Shown one piece after another: positions 31,332 to 39,068 of a stretch of DNA of 45,613 nucleotides (the first letter of the stretch is position 1; each line of letters opens with the position of its first letter). The notes beneath the pieces were generated by a model. It was not told the origin of the DNA and did no database searches. It saw only the letters and a program-made list of their open reading frames with translations. The position numbers and the translations under genes are program-made. The stretch is from Anaerolineae bacterium (GTDB lineage Bacteria; Chloroflexota; Anaerolineae; UBA3071): NCBI GenBank assembly GCA_029907105.1, contig JARYMM010000026.1, positions 1 to 45,613 on the forward strand, written 5' to 3'.

Positions 31332-32696
31332 TCAATCCTCCTCGCTCAAGGTCACCGCTATCACCAGCCCGGCGCCGGGGCCGGAGCGGCAGGCGAAGAT
31401 GGCCGGCGTTCGCCCCGTCTCGGCCTGATAGCGGCGGGCGACGTGGGCCTCGAAGGCGGGGACGGCGTCGTCGCGCACCAGGGCCACGATGCAGCCACCC
31501 CAGCCGGCACCGGTCAGCCGCGCTCCGGCCACGCCGTCTGCTTCCTGCGCTGCCTGCACCAGCACCTCCAGCTCGGGACAACTGATCTCGTAGTCGTCAC
31601 GGGCGCTGGCGTGGGCTTCGTTCAGCAGGCGGCCCAGCGTGGCTACCTGGCCAGCGCGCAAAGCGGCCACGGCGGCCTGCACCCGCCGGTTCTCCGTCCA
31701 CACGTGGCGGCAGCGGGCCCGCACCCGGAGGCGCGTATCAGGGGTGAGGCCCGGCACGTCCTCTAGCTCGATCCCGCGCTCCGCGAGCTCGCCGACGGTG
31801 ACCTCCTCCGGCAGGAAAGGCTCCAGTTCGGCCCAGGGCACCTCCTGCACGTCGCGCAGGTGGGTGATGGCAGGGAAGCGGGCCCGCAGCAACGCTACCC
31901 CGGCCCGGCAGGCGGCCACGCGGCGGTTGTAATGCCCGCGCACGTTGCCGTGACGCACGCCGCTGTCGGCGATGAGCAGGTGATAGCCCTGGGGCAGAGG
32001 GACGTGCTCCATGCGGTAGCGCCCGGCGGTGTCGGGGCGGCAATCCAGGAACAGGGCGTGGCCCCGCCGGGCGAGGAGGGCGATGAACTGGTCCATGATC
32101 CCGCCGCGTGTGCCCACGTACCACTCCGCCTCGGAGCAGAAGCGGGCCAGCGTCACCCCGTCGGGTTGCCAGCCGTTCACATGGGCCAGGGCCAGGGCCA
32201 CGACCACGGTGAGCACGGACGAGGAACTGAGCCCCGCGCCGCGCGGCACACCGTGCGGTGGCCCGCCGACGACCAATCCATCCAGACCACGTAGGGGCGG
32301 ACGGCGGTCCGCCCTTCTCAACTGCCGGGCCAGCGCCTGGGCCGCACCCCGGGCGTAGTTCCCCCAGTCGCCTGGGGGATCCGGGGGAATGTCCGGGCCG
32401 ATGGTGAAGGCGCGCGGCGAAAACTCCGCTTCCATGTTGCTCAGGCGCACCGTCGCATCCGAGCGGGGGCGGGCCAGGAGGAGGGTGTCCCTGTCCAGGG
32501 CCACAGGGAGGACGTAGCCGTGGTTGTAGTCGGTGTGCTCGCCGATCAGGTTCACCCGGCCGGGGGCGCGGAAGATGAGCACTTCGCCCGCGCCGTAGGT
32601 GGACGCGAAAGCGCTCAGGGCCTCGGCGTAGCGCTGCGCCTGGGACGTTGCTTCCTCGCCGTAGATGGTGCGCAAAGGGGGTATCAGCTCAGACAT
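31332..32696 (-). CDS. galK: Galactokinase (GHMP kinase)
   Basis: A 454-aa sugar kinase. The galactokinase signature PGRVNLIGEHTDYN (46-59) contains the sugar-binding acidic and His residues. GAGLSSSS is the ATP loop, GTRGGIMDQ follows, and GARLTGAGWGGC is the third GHMP motif. It phosphorylates galactose at C1; GalNAc is an alternative given the amino-sugar neighbours. ATG 32696 is preferred over 32738 because family sequence begins there, although no good ribosome site is seen. Residues about 125-134 (RRADRRPPLRG) are encoded by a palindrome of the GTAGGGGCG family inserted in frame. Confidence 0.9.
   Translation of the reverse strand: MSELIPPLRTIYGEEATSQAQRYAEALSAFASTYGAGEVLIFRAPGRVNLIGEHTDYNHGYVLPVALDRDTLLLARPRSDATVRLSNMEAEFSPRAFTIGPDIPPDPPGDWGNYARGAAQALARQLRRADRRPPLRGLDGLVVGGPPHGVPRGAGLSSSSVLTVVVALALAHVNGWQPDGVTLARFCSEAEWYVGTRGGIMDQFIALLARRGHALFLDCRPDTAGRYRMEHVPLPQGYHLLIADSGVRHGNVRGHYNRRVAACRAGVALLRARFPAITHLRDVQEVPWAELEPFLPEEVTVGELAERGIELEDVPGLTPDTRLRVRARCRHVWTENRRVQAAVAALRAGQVATLGRLLNEAHASARDDYEISCPELEVLVQAAQEADGVAGARLTGAGWGGCIVALVRDDAVPAFEAHVARRYQAETGRTPAIFACRSGPGAGLVIAVTLSEED
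32291..32314 (-). repeat. In-frame GTAGGGGCG-family palindrome in galK
   Basis: GGGCGGAC (32295-32302) and GTCCGCCC (32307-32314) around GGCG, preceded by GTAG. Shares its start with the palindrome at 21472-21496. Confidence 0.7.
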
Positions 32697-32710
32697 CTTG
32701 CAATGACAAA

Positions 32711-32749
32711 ATCCCAAAGGATTGGCCCCACGCCGCAAGCCTTTGGGAT
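32711..32749 (-). promoter_or_regulatory. Inverted repeat just upstream of galK
   Basis: ATCCCAAAGG (32711-32720) and CCTTTGGGAT (32740-32749), 10-bp perfect arms with a 19-nt loop, 15 bp ahead of the galK start. It could be an operator, a leader hairpin or a dispersed repeat. Confidence 0.4.
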
Positions 32750-32805
32750 CTGTTGGATCGGTCCCTGGTCATTCCGGCCACAAGCCGTGGGTTTCAGATA
32801 AGCGT

Positions 32806-33183
32806 TCAGTATTCGATAAACTCTTCGCGAAAACCGGATAAGTCCAATCTCTCTTCCAGGGGATCAATCCTGATATTCCAGCGCTGCATCTCGATTGCCC
32901 CGAAAAGCATATCTATCTCTTTATCCTGTTCATCCAGCCCCAACTCTTCTATCACCAGGGCCCAGCAAAACAGCCTTTTACCTTGCAGCTCCCCATAGAT
33001 GAAACATGCTTCCTGGATTTCCCTTCTCTCGCCGCCGATTCCGACGGTAAACGGCTTGGGCAGCCGGTTGATGGATAATCCCTTTGCCCTGCCTCGGGTT
33101 ATATAATTGTGCACCGCTCCCGTATCGAATAGCGTATGCAGAGATGTATTGTTGCAGATAATAGTCCCATAGACTCTTCCCAT
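32806..33183 (-). CDS. Retropepsin-like (clan AA) aspartic protease domain protein
   Basis: A 125-aa protein with LFDTGAVHNYIT, the DTG(A) catalytic loop of retroviral-type aspartic proteases, about 25 residues from the start. The single domain would need to dimerise. MGRVYGTI at 33183 is taken as the start because GCAGGTGA precedes it. An upstream ATG at 33225 is possible. The gene and its flanks are visibly more AT-rich than the neighbours and it has its own consensus promoter, so it may have been acquired separately. Small bacterial proteins of this type are mostly uncharacterised. Confidence 0.75.
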   Translation of the reverse strand: MGRVYGTIICNNTSLHTLFDTGAVHNYITRGRAKGLSINRLPKPFTVGIGGERREIQEACFIYGELQGKRLFCWALVIEELGLDEQDKEIDMLFGAIEMQRWNIRIDPLEERLDLSGFREEFIEY

Positions 33184-33238
33184 TTTCACCTGCCCCCTTG
33201 CTCCTCCGTATAAAACGGTTAACATGTCCCAAAATAAA

Positions 33239-33267
33239 AGTATAGCAGACTTTCCACTCCCTGTCAA
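33239..33267 (-). promoter_or_regulatory. Promoter of the retropepsin-like gene
   Basis: On the minus strand, perfect TTGACA (33267-33262), 17-bp spacer and TATACT (33244-33239). It may also drive galK and namZ downstream. Confidence 0.8.
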
Positions 33268-33340
33268 TCCTCACGCAGGGGCGCGTGGCGTTGGGAGCGG
33301 AATCGTGCAGCAACTGGCTGCATGAGGGGGTGGCGTCAGA

Positions 33341-34939
33341 TCAAGGCAGCAGGCCTACGGAGGGCACCATGCGCTCGTAGTGCACGCCGGGCAGGCCCAG
33401 CCGTCCGCCGGCGGCGATGGTCAGCCCGCCCAGGAAGAAAAGCTGTGTGGAGCCGCCGCCATCCAGGTTGATCGCCTCCAGCGCGCCCGCTTCGGCCAGC
33501 AGCGCTGTCAGTTCGGCCAGCGTGGCCCCCTGGCTGTCCACGCCGGCGAGTCTGGCCCCCTTCTCGGCCCCGGCCACAGCAACTACCGCCAACTGCCCTT
33601 CCCCGTCCACGCCCAATCCGATGCGGGCGGCGCGGGTCCTGTCCACGTCATCGGGGAACTCCGTGGGCACGATGCCGATGTGCACAGAGCCATCATCGCC
33701 TGGCCGATCCACCCAGAACTCCTCCTCGGCCAGGCGCGTCGGCGTGAGGGCCGATCGCCCACCCTGCAAGAGGAGCGGCCCGGCCTGCAGGGCCTGCACG
33801 ATGCCCTGATGCTCCGGGCGCAGGAAGCGGTAGCTGACCCGCGGGCGGGCACGCAACGCAGCCAGGCTTTCGGCTTTCAGTACGCCTGGGGCAAAGGAGA
33901 GCACGAAGCCGTTTTGCGGGATGTCCAACCCGCCGTCTGCTTTCCAGCCCACCACCCGCCGCTCAATGACGGTCAGCTCCACCCGCCCCGGCTCGGCGGG
34001 GGTGCAACCGGGCACTCTGCCCTGGCTGGCCAGCCCGTAGGCACGGGTATAGAGGGTGACTTCGGCCGGGGCGTTCAGGGAGAACCGCCGTTCCCTTGCT
34101 TCTCCGCTCCCCTGCTCCTCTGCGCAGATCAGGCGTGTGCCGTCGGGCAGGGTGATCTCCAGGTCGGCCATGGAGAACAGGGCGGCCTGCCAGGAGCCGT
34201 CGCCTCTTTGGCAGAGGGCCGCCCTGCGGTACAGCGGTGGGCGGCGGATGATCCCCTCCTCCACGAAGAGGCCGTAGGGCTCGCCCAGGGCAGAGTGGAA
34301 GCTGAAGAAATCGTGATGCTCGAGCAGGAAGAAGGCGGTGTTGAACAGAAGACGCGGCCGCTCCCGCCACACCAGCTCGCGAGGGAAGCCCAGCCGCCCC
34401 ACGGGGATCAGGTCCTTCAGGGCGTCGAAACCATCAAAGGTCACCCTGTCCGGCGGCCGGACACCCGGCCCCAGCTCCAGGTGCAGGCGCTTTTCGCCCT
34501 CCAGCAGGGAGAGCACAGCCTGGCCGCGCTGCCGCCAGGCGCTTTCCCTGGCTGGCACGATCGGCTGCCAGCGTCCCCCATCGCAGCGCAGCCAGCCACA
34601 GGCCAGCAGCGTGCGCAGGGTGTGCGTGATCAGCGAGTTGGCGCTGAGCAGCTCTTCCCCTGCCTCCGTGTGGCTTTGCAGGCCGGGGAAGAGCTCACCC
34701 ACCGCCCGGTCCCGCTCCAGACGCAGGAAAGCGACGATGCGCGGGGCGGTTGCGCCGCGGCCGAGGGCCTTCACCCAGCGCAGGTAGCCCGCATCTTTCA
34801 GCTTGACCTGGGGTTCCTGCTGGTCAATGTCCAGGAAGCGAAAGCCGGCCGGGGAAAAGCGCACTGCCGTGTAGTCGGAGAAGGTGCCATCGCCCCAGCC
34901 GATGCGCTCCTGGGTTTTCTCAACGCCCGGGGAGCGCAT
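33341..34939 (-). CDS. Phosphodiester glycosidase family protein (NAGPA/DUF2233)
   Basis: A 532-aa protein. The C-terminal third carries AINLDGGGSTQLFF, the hallmark of the phosphodiester glycosidase family that includes N-acetylglucosamine-1-phosphodiester alpha-N-acetylglucosaminidase. The first 350 residues are not recognised and have Leu/Arg-rich segments but no signal peptide from the ATG at 34939. The start overlaps the nagA 3' end by 20 bp, so the two genes are coupled. A role in trimming GlcNAc-phosphodiesters (for example from wall polymers) is inferred from family and neighbours. Confidence 0.75.
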   Translation of the reverse strand: MRSPGVEKTQERIGWGDGTFSDYTAVRFSPAGFRFLDIDQQEPQVKLKDAGYLRWVKALGRGATAPRIVAFLRLERDRAVGELFPGLQSHTEAGEELLSANSLITHTLRTLLACGWLRCDGGRWQPIVPARESAWRQRGQAVLSLLEGEKRLHLELGPGVRPPDRVTFDGFDALKDLIPVGRLGFPRELVWRERPRLLFNTAFFLLEHHDFFSFHSALGEPYGLFVEEGIIRRPPLYRRAALCQRGDGSWQAALFSMADLEITLPDGTRLICAEEQGSGEARERRFSLNAPAEVTLYTRAYGLASQGRVPGCTPAEPGRVELTVIERRVVGWKADGGLDIPQNGFVLSFAPGVLKAESLAALRARPRVSYRFLRPEHQGIVQALQAGPLLLQGGRSALTPTRLAEEEFWVDRPGDDGSVHIGIVPTEFPDDVDRTRAARIGLGVDGEGQLAVVAVAGAEKGARLAGVDSQGATLAELTALLAEAGALEAINLDGGGSTQLFFLGGLTIAAGGRLGLPGVHYERMVPSVGLLP

Positions 34940-36089
34940 CGTAGACGACCTGTCCTTCGATCATGGTCCACTGCGGCTGCAGGGCGTCGTCCAGCAACAC
35001 GATGTCGGCGTCGCGGCCGGGGGCCAGCGCACCCTTGTTGAGCGAGAGCACGCCGGCGGGCACGGCGGTCGCCATCACCAGGGCTCTCTCCAGAGGCAGC
35101 CCTACGGTCTGCACCAGGGTGCGCAGGCCGGCATCCATCAGGGCCACGCTGCCGGCCAGGCGGCCATCGAGGCTGCGGCAGGTCTGCCCTTCCAGGATGA
35201 CCTGTTTCCCGCCCCAGGTATATTCGCCCGGCGGCAACCCGGCGATAGGAGCGGCGTCGCTGATCAGGGCCACCCGCTCGGGCGTTTTGAGACGCAAGAG
35301 CAGTGCCAAAGCCGCCGGATGGACGTGCACGCCGTCGGCGATGACCTGGGCGATGACCTCGTCGCTGTACCACACGGCACCCACCACGCCCGGCTCTCGA
35401 TGGTGAAAGCCGTGCATGGCGTTGTAGATGTGGGTGGCGTGGGCCAACCCCTGCTGCACCGCTGCCCTTACCTGCTCGAAGGTGGCGTCGGAGTGGCCGA
35501 TGGAGGGGAGCACGCCCTGTTCCAGCAGGCGGGGTATGGCGCTCAGGGCTTCTCCCTCTTCGGGGGCCAGGGTCATCATCTTCAGCCATCCCCGGCTGGC
35601 CGCCTGCAGCGGCTCGAATTCCTCCCAGCGGAAGGGGCGCAGGAAACGGGCATCCATCATGCCCGTCTGTCGGGGCGAGAGAAACGGCCCTTCCAGGTGC
35701 ATGCCCAGGATGCGCGCTCCCGGCGGCCGGGCGGCGATGGTGGCGGCCATCCCTTCCAGCAATTCCGCAAGCTCTGCCAGGGGTGCGGCGATGGTCGTGG
35801 GCAGAAAGGCGGTCACGCCGTGGCGGGGGAGTTCGGCGGCCATCTCGGCGACCTGGCCTTGCATGGCGTCGAAGCCGCCGAGCCCGTGGATGTGCAGGTC
35901 AATCAGGCCGGGGAGCACGTGGAGCCCGGCGGCGTCTATCACTTTGGCGGCGGTGAGGTCCGGCAGCAAGGGCGTCGTCTCACCTGCGGCGGCGATCTTA
36001 TCGCCGACCACGGTCACCACGCCCTGCTCGATGACCCCCTCGGGCGTGTAGACCCGTCCGTTGATGATGACCCTCAGTCGCTCAGTCAC
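34920..36089 (-). CDS. nagA: N-acetylglucosamine-6-phosphate deacetylase
   Basis: A 389-aa amidohydrolase that converts GlcNAc-6-P to GlcN-6-P. The metal motif H66-I-H68 (DLHIHGLGGFDAMQG), the metal glutamate in HLEGPFLS, HATHIYNAMHGFHHREPG and the catalytic aspartate in ISDAAPIAG are all present. It starts with GTG at 36089, overlapping the truncated toxin gene by four bases. MurQ makes its substrate and the SIS protein would use its product. Confidence 0.95.
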   Translation of the reverse strand: MTERLRVIINGRVYTPEGVIEQGVVTVVGDKIAAAGETTPLLPDLTAAKVIDAAGLHVLPGLIDLHIHGLGGFDAMQGQVAEMAAELPRHGVTAFLPTTIAAPLAELAELLEGMAATIAARPPGARILGMHLEGPFLSPRQTGMMDARFLRPFRWEEFEPLQAASRGWLKMMTLAPEEGEALSAIPRLLEQGVLPSIGHSDATFEQVRAAVQQGLAHATHIYNAMHGFHHREPGVVGAVWYSDEVIAQVIADGVHVHPAALALLLRLKTPERVALISDAAPIAGLPPGEYTWGGKQVILEGQTCRSLDGRLAGSVALMDAGLRTLVQTVGLPLERALVMATAVPAGVLSLNKGALAPGRDADIVLLDDALQPQWTMIEGQVVYDALPGR

Positions 36090-36277
36090 CAGCCCGTCTT
36101 CTCTTCTGTCAGCAGGATGCGCTGCTCGCGATAAGCCTGTTCGATCAATTCGCCGTCGTCAGAACGGCGCATTGCCTCACACACAGCAAAGACATCGTGG
36201 CCTTCTGCGCGCAGAGCGCGCACAACAGCAAAGTCACAGCTTTCATCGGCCAGAAAGCGCAAGGCGTGAGCACTCAT
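36086..36277 (-). pseudogene. Truncated DUF5615 PIN-like toxin
   Basis: A 63-aa ORF beginning MSAHALRFLADESCDFAVVRALRAEGHDV, the N-terminus of DUF5615 PIN-like nucleases (usually 110-120 aa). It stops after ILLTEEKTGW, where the family continues as a DKDFG-type acidic motif and the second half of the fold, so the active site is incomplete. Its ATG overlaps the DUF433 stop (ATGA). Its own end overlaps the nagA GTG, suggesting that a deletion fused the TA locus to nagA. Confidence 0.75.
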
Positions 36278-36513
36278 CAGGCTGTTTGTAGCAGGATGAC
36301 TTCGTGGGCCAGCGACTCGGCGGCATAAGCCAGCGCGGCCTGGATATCTTCCAAGGTCAAGCGCGGGTATGCATCCAGCAGGTCAGCCTCTGTAGCTCCC
36401 TCACTGAGTTTGCGGATGATGAGTTCTACCGGAATGCGTGTCCCGCGAATCACCGGCTTGCCCAGCATGACAGCGGGATTAATTTCGATACGATCTGTTA
36501 GCGTCAAAGGCAT
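36277..36513 (-). CDS. DUF433 antitoxin
   Basis: A 78-aa protein with INPAVMLGKPVIRGTRIPV and LTLEDIQAALAYAAE, the full DUF433 signature with its helix-turn-helix. DUF433 proteins are the antitoxin partners of DUF5615 PIN-like toxins. The ATG at 36513 follows AAGGAGGAGCATT. The downstream toxin is truncated, so the antitoxin may now have no target in cis. Confidence 0.85.
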   Translation of the reverse strand: MPLTLTDRIEINPAVMLGKPVIRGTRIPVELIIRKLSEGATEADLLDAYPRLTLEDIQAALAYAAESLAHEVILLQTA

Positions 36514-36591
36514 AATGCTCCTCCTTGGAGACACGCAGAGAGCCCCTTACACTATTCCACGACATCCGGCTTAGTCTCGCCTTCCAATGCA

Positions 36592-36620
36592 ATTATACAC
36601 CACCTGGCCCTCAACAGCAA
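36592..36620 (-). promoter_or_regulatory. Promoter of the DUF433-nagA unit
   Basis: On the minus strand, TTGCTG (36620-36615), 17-bp spacer and perfect TATAAT (36597-36592). It would give a 70-nt leader for the antitoxin and could now also drive nagA. Confidence 0.6.
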
Positions 36621-36660
36621 GGCACGACCGCAGGGTGGGCTTGCGCAGCGGTTTATTATC

Positions 36661-36790
36661 ATGGGGTAGCAGGCCAATCGTATTGGCCGTCTTTGCGCCG
36701 GAGTCGCCTAATTCGATTAGGCTTCTGCCCGGTCTCAAGGCGGGTTGCCCTCACCGATTCGATTTGTCGCGCCAGCCCACAGGGGTGCCT
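36661..36790. repeat. Cluster of hairpins after the pyrophosphorylase-mutase gene
   Basis: GGCCAAT-CGT-ATTGGCC (36672-36688) and GCCTAAT-TCG-ATTAGGC (36706-36722) are perfect 7-bp hairpins, followed by weaker GCCCG/CGGG and GGGGTG/TACCCC pairings. They lie directly downstream of the minus-strand gene ending at 36791 and may end its transcript. No gene is seen in 36621-36790. Confidence 0.6.
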
Positions 36791-38998
36791 CTACCCCAGA
36801 CCGATGAGACCCTTCATGCCCTGGATCAGCTCCTGCGCCTTCTGCGGCGTGTCGGCCTCGGCGAAGAGGCGCAGCACCGGCTCGGTGCCCGAAAAGCGCA
36901 CCAGCAGCCAGTTGTCGTTTTCCAGCAGGAATTTCGTGCCGTCGAGATGCGACACGCTGAGCACCGGATAGGGGCCGATGCGCTCGATGCGCTCCTCGCG
37001 CAGCCGCCGGGGGATGATGACCTTCATCTCCGACGTGGCCGGCACGTTATCCTCCACCACGTACAGCCGGCCGGTGAGAGCGTAGACGTCTTCCAGTAGT
37101 GCTGAAAGACGCTTGCCCGTACGGGCCAGCATCTCCACCACCAGGGCGGCGGCGAAGATGCCGTCTTTGCCCAGGATATGCCCGCGGATGGTCAGGCCGC
37201 CGCTCGATTCGCCGCCCAGCAGGGCGTTGTGCCGTTTCATCGCCGCGGCGATGTGCTTGAAGCCGACGGGCACCTCGTAGCACTTCTCGCCCACCCGGGC
37301 CGCCAGCCGGTCCAGAAGATGCGTCGTGGCGAGATTGCGCACCACGCCGCCCCGCTCGCCGCGCACCTCGTGCAGGTAGTAGTAGAGCAGGAGCAGGATG
37401 TCGTTGATGGAGATGTACTCGCCGCGCTCGTCCACGATGGCCACGCGGTCGGCATCGCCGTCGGTGGCCAGCCCCAGGTCGTAGCCGCCATCCTGAACGG
37501 TGTTCATCAGCAGGCGCAAGGCCTCGGCATTGGGCGCTGGCGAGCGCCCGCCGAAGAGCGGATCGCGCCGTTCGTGGATGGTGCTCAGCCGACAGCGCGC
37601 CTCGGTGAGGATGATCTCCAGCGTGACCTGCCCCACCCCATGCATGGGGTCGAGGAGCACCTTCAGGCCGGCGTTGCGGATGGCCTCCAGGTCAATCAGC
37701 GCCTCTACGGCGTCCACGTACTCGTTGGTGAAGTCGGCGCGGCGCACGACGCCCGTCTCCAGGGCCAGGGCCAGGTCCATTTTGACCACTTCATCTGGGG
37801 TGAGGCGGTTCGTTTCCGCTTCGATGAGCCCTGTCTCCTCGTCCAGCAGCAGCGAGCCGTCGGTGTGGAAGACCTTGAGGCCGTTCCAGTCGGGCGGGTT
37901 GTGGCTGGCGGTGAAAACAAGCCCAAAGGCCGACCCCTGCTGGCAGGTGGCATAGGTGACCAGCGGCGTGGGGGCGTCTTCGGCGAGCAGGATGACAGGG
38001 ATGTTGTTGCCGGCGAAGACCTCGGCGGCGGCCTCGGCGGCGCGGTCGGAGAGGAAGCGGCGGTCGAAGCCGATGAGCACGCCCTGCCCTTCGCGGCCCT
38101 GGCGGATGATCTGGTTGGCCAGCGCCTGGGCCAGCCGGCGCACGTTGTGCAGGGTGAACCCCTCGCCGATGATGGCCCGCCAGCCGCCGGTGCCGAAGCG
38201 CACGATGCTCTCCTCCTCGATGCGGCGCGGCCGGTAGAGGCGTTTCTGCAGGATGAACTCCGCCTGCTGTAAATCCTCGAGGGTGTTGATGCCCAGGACC
38301 TCGTCCTCGTCGTAGATGCGGTAGCTTTCCACGCGCAGGCCGGAGCGGATCAGGCGGTGAGCGCAGTCGGTGAGGCGGATCTCGCCGTCAATGTCCGAGG
38401 GGGGCAGGCGCTGCAGGGCGGGGAACAGGGCATCGGCGCGCACGACGTAAGCGCCCACGTTCACCTCCTGGATCTGGCGCACCTCGCGCGAGGCTTCCGC
38501 CTCCTCGATGATGTCCATGATGCGGCCGGCGCCGTCGCGGATGATGCGTCCGTAGGGCAGGGGGCGCTGTACGACGGCGGTGAGCAGGGTCAGGCCGGCG
38601 TCCTTGAGGCGATGGCGGTTGATGAGGCCGCGGATGGAGGCCGTGCGGAAGAGCGGCGTGTCGCCGTAGAGGATGAGCAGGTCGCCGTCGTAGTCGCGCA
38701 GGAGGGGATAGGTTTGCAGGACGGCATGGCCGGTGCCCCGGCGCTCTTCCTGCACCACGTAATGGTAGCCTGGCCCCAGGTGCGCCTGCACTTCCTCCCG
38801 CTGGTGGCCGACGACGATGTAGAGGTCTTCGGGCGAGACGAAGCGCAGGGCTCTTTGCACCACGTAGTCAATGACCCGGCGTTCGCCCAGGGGCTGGAGC
38901 AGGGGGAAAGAGGCCAGGTCGGCGGCCTGTTCACGGCCTGCGGCCAGGATGAGCACTTTCAGAGGGCGTTGCTCGTTCGTTTTCATCTCTTGTTTCAC
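36791..38998 (-). CDS. GlmU-type pyrophosphorylase fused to phosphohexomutase
   Basis: A 735-aa fusion. Residues about 10-250 are a GlmU-like nucleotidyltransferase: LAAG loop (its usual GTRM part is replaced by REQAAD), RRGTGHAVLQT, LYGDTPLFR, YGRIIRDGAGRI and EVNVGAYVV. Residues about 265-735 are an alpha-D-phosphohexomutase: the phosphoserine loop TASHNPPDWNG, the metal loop DGDADR, the sugar loop GGESSGG and the phosphate loop RFSGTEPVLRLFAEA. The left-handed-beta-helix acetyltransferase domain of GlmU is absent. The pair could take GlcNAc-6-P to GlcNAc-1-P and then UDP-GlcNAc. A GTG at 38998 is chosen because GGAGG is 5 nt upstream; ATG 38986 is the alternative. Confidence 0.88.
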   Translation of the reverse strand: MKQEMKTNEQRPLKVLILAAGREQAADLASFPLLQPLGERRVIDYVVQRALRFVSPEDLYIVVGHQREEVQAHLGPGYHYVVQEERRGTGHAVLQTYPLLRDYDGDLLILYGDTPLFRTASIRGLINRHRLKDAGLTLLTAVVQRPLPYGRIIRDGAGRIMDIIEEAEASREVRQIQEVNVGAYVVRADALFPALQRLPPSDIDGEIRLTDCAHRLIRSGLRVESYRIYDEDEVLGINTLEDLQQAEFILQKRLYRPRRIEEESIVRFGTGGWRAIIGEGFTLHNVRRLAQALANQIIRQGREGQGVLIGFDRRFLSDRAAEAAAEVFAGNNIPVILLAEDAPTPLVTYATCQQGSAFGLVFTASHNPPDWNGLKVFHTDGSLLLDEETGLIEAETNRLTPDEVVKMDLALALETGVVRRADFTNEYVDAVEALIDLEAIRNAGLKVLLDPMHGVGQVTLEIILTEARCRLSTIHERRDPLFGGRSPAPNAEALRLLMNTVQDGGYDLGLATDGDADRVAIVDERGEYISINDILLLLYYYLHEVRGERGGVVRNLATTHLLDRLAARVGEKCYEVPVGFKHIAAAMKRHNALLGGESSGGLTIRGHILGKDGIFAAALVVEMLARTGKRLSALLEDVYALTGRLYVVEDNVPATSEMKVIIPRRLREERIERIGPYPVLSVSHLDGTKFLLENDNWLLVRFSGTEPVLRLFAEADTPQKAQELIQGMKGLIGLG

Positions 38999-39034
38999 TC
39001 CCGCCTCCAGCAAAGCGGCAAATTGCATAGCCAT

Positions 39035-39063
39035 ATTATGCCACAAATGGCAACTTATTGCAA
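39035..39063 (-). promoter_or_regulatory. Promoter of the pyrophosphorylase-mutase gene
   Basis: On the minus strand, TTGCAA (39063-39058), 17-bp spacer and CATAAT (39040-39035). It starts right after the stop of the upstream gene. Confidence 0.65.
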
Positions 39064-39068
39064 CGCAT

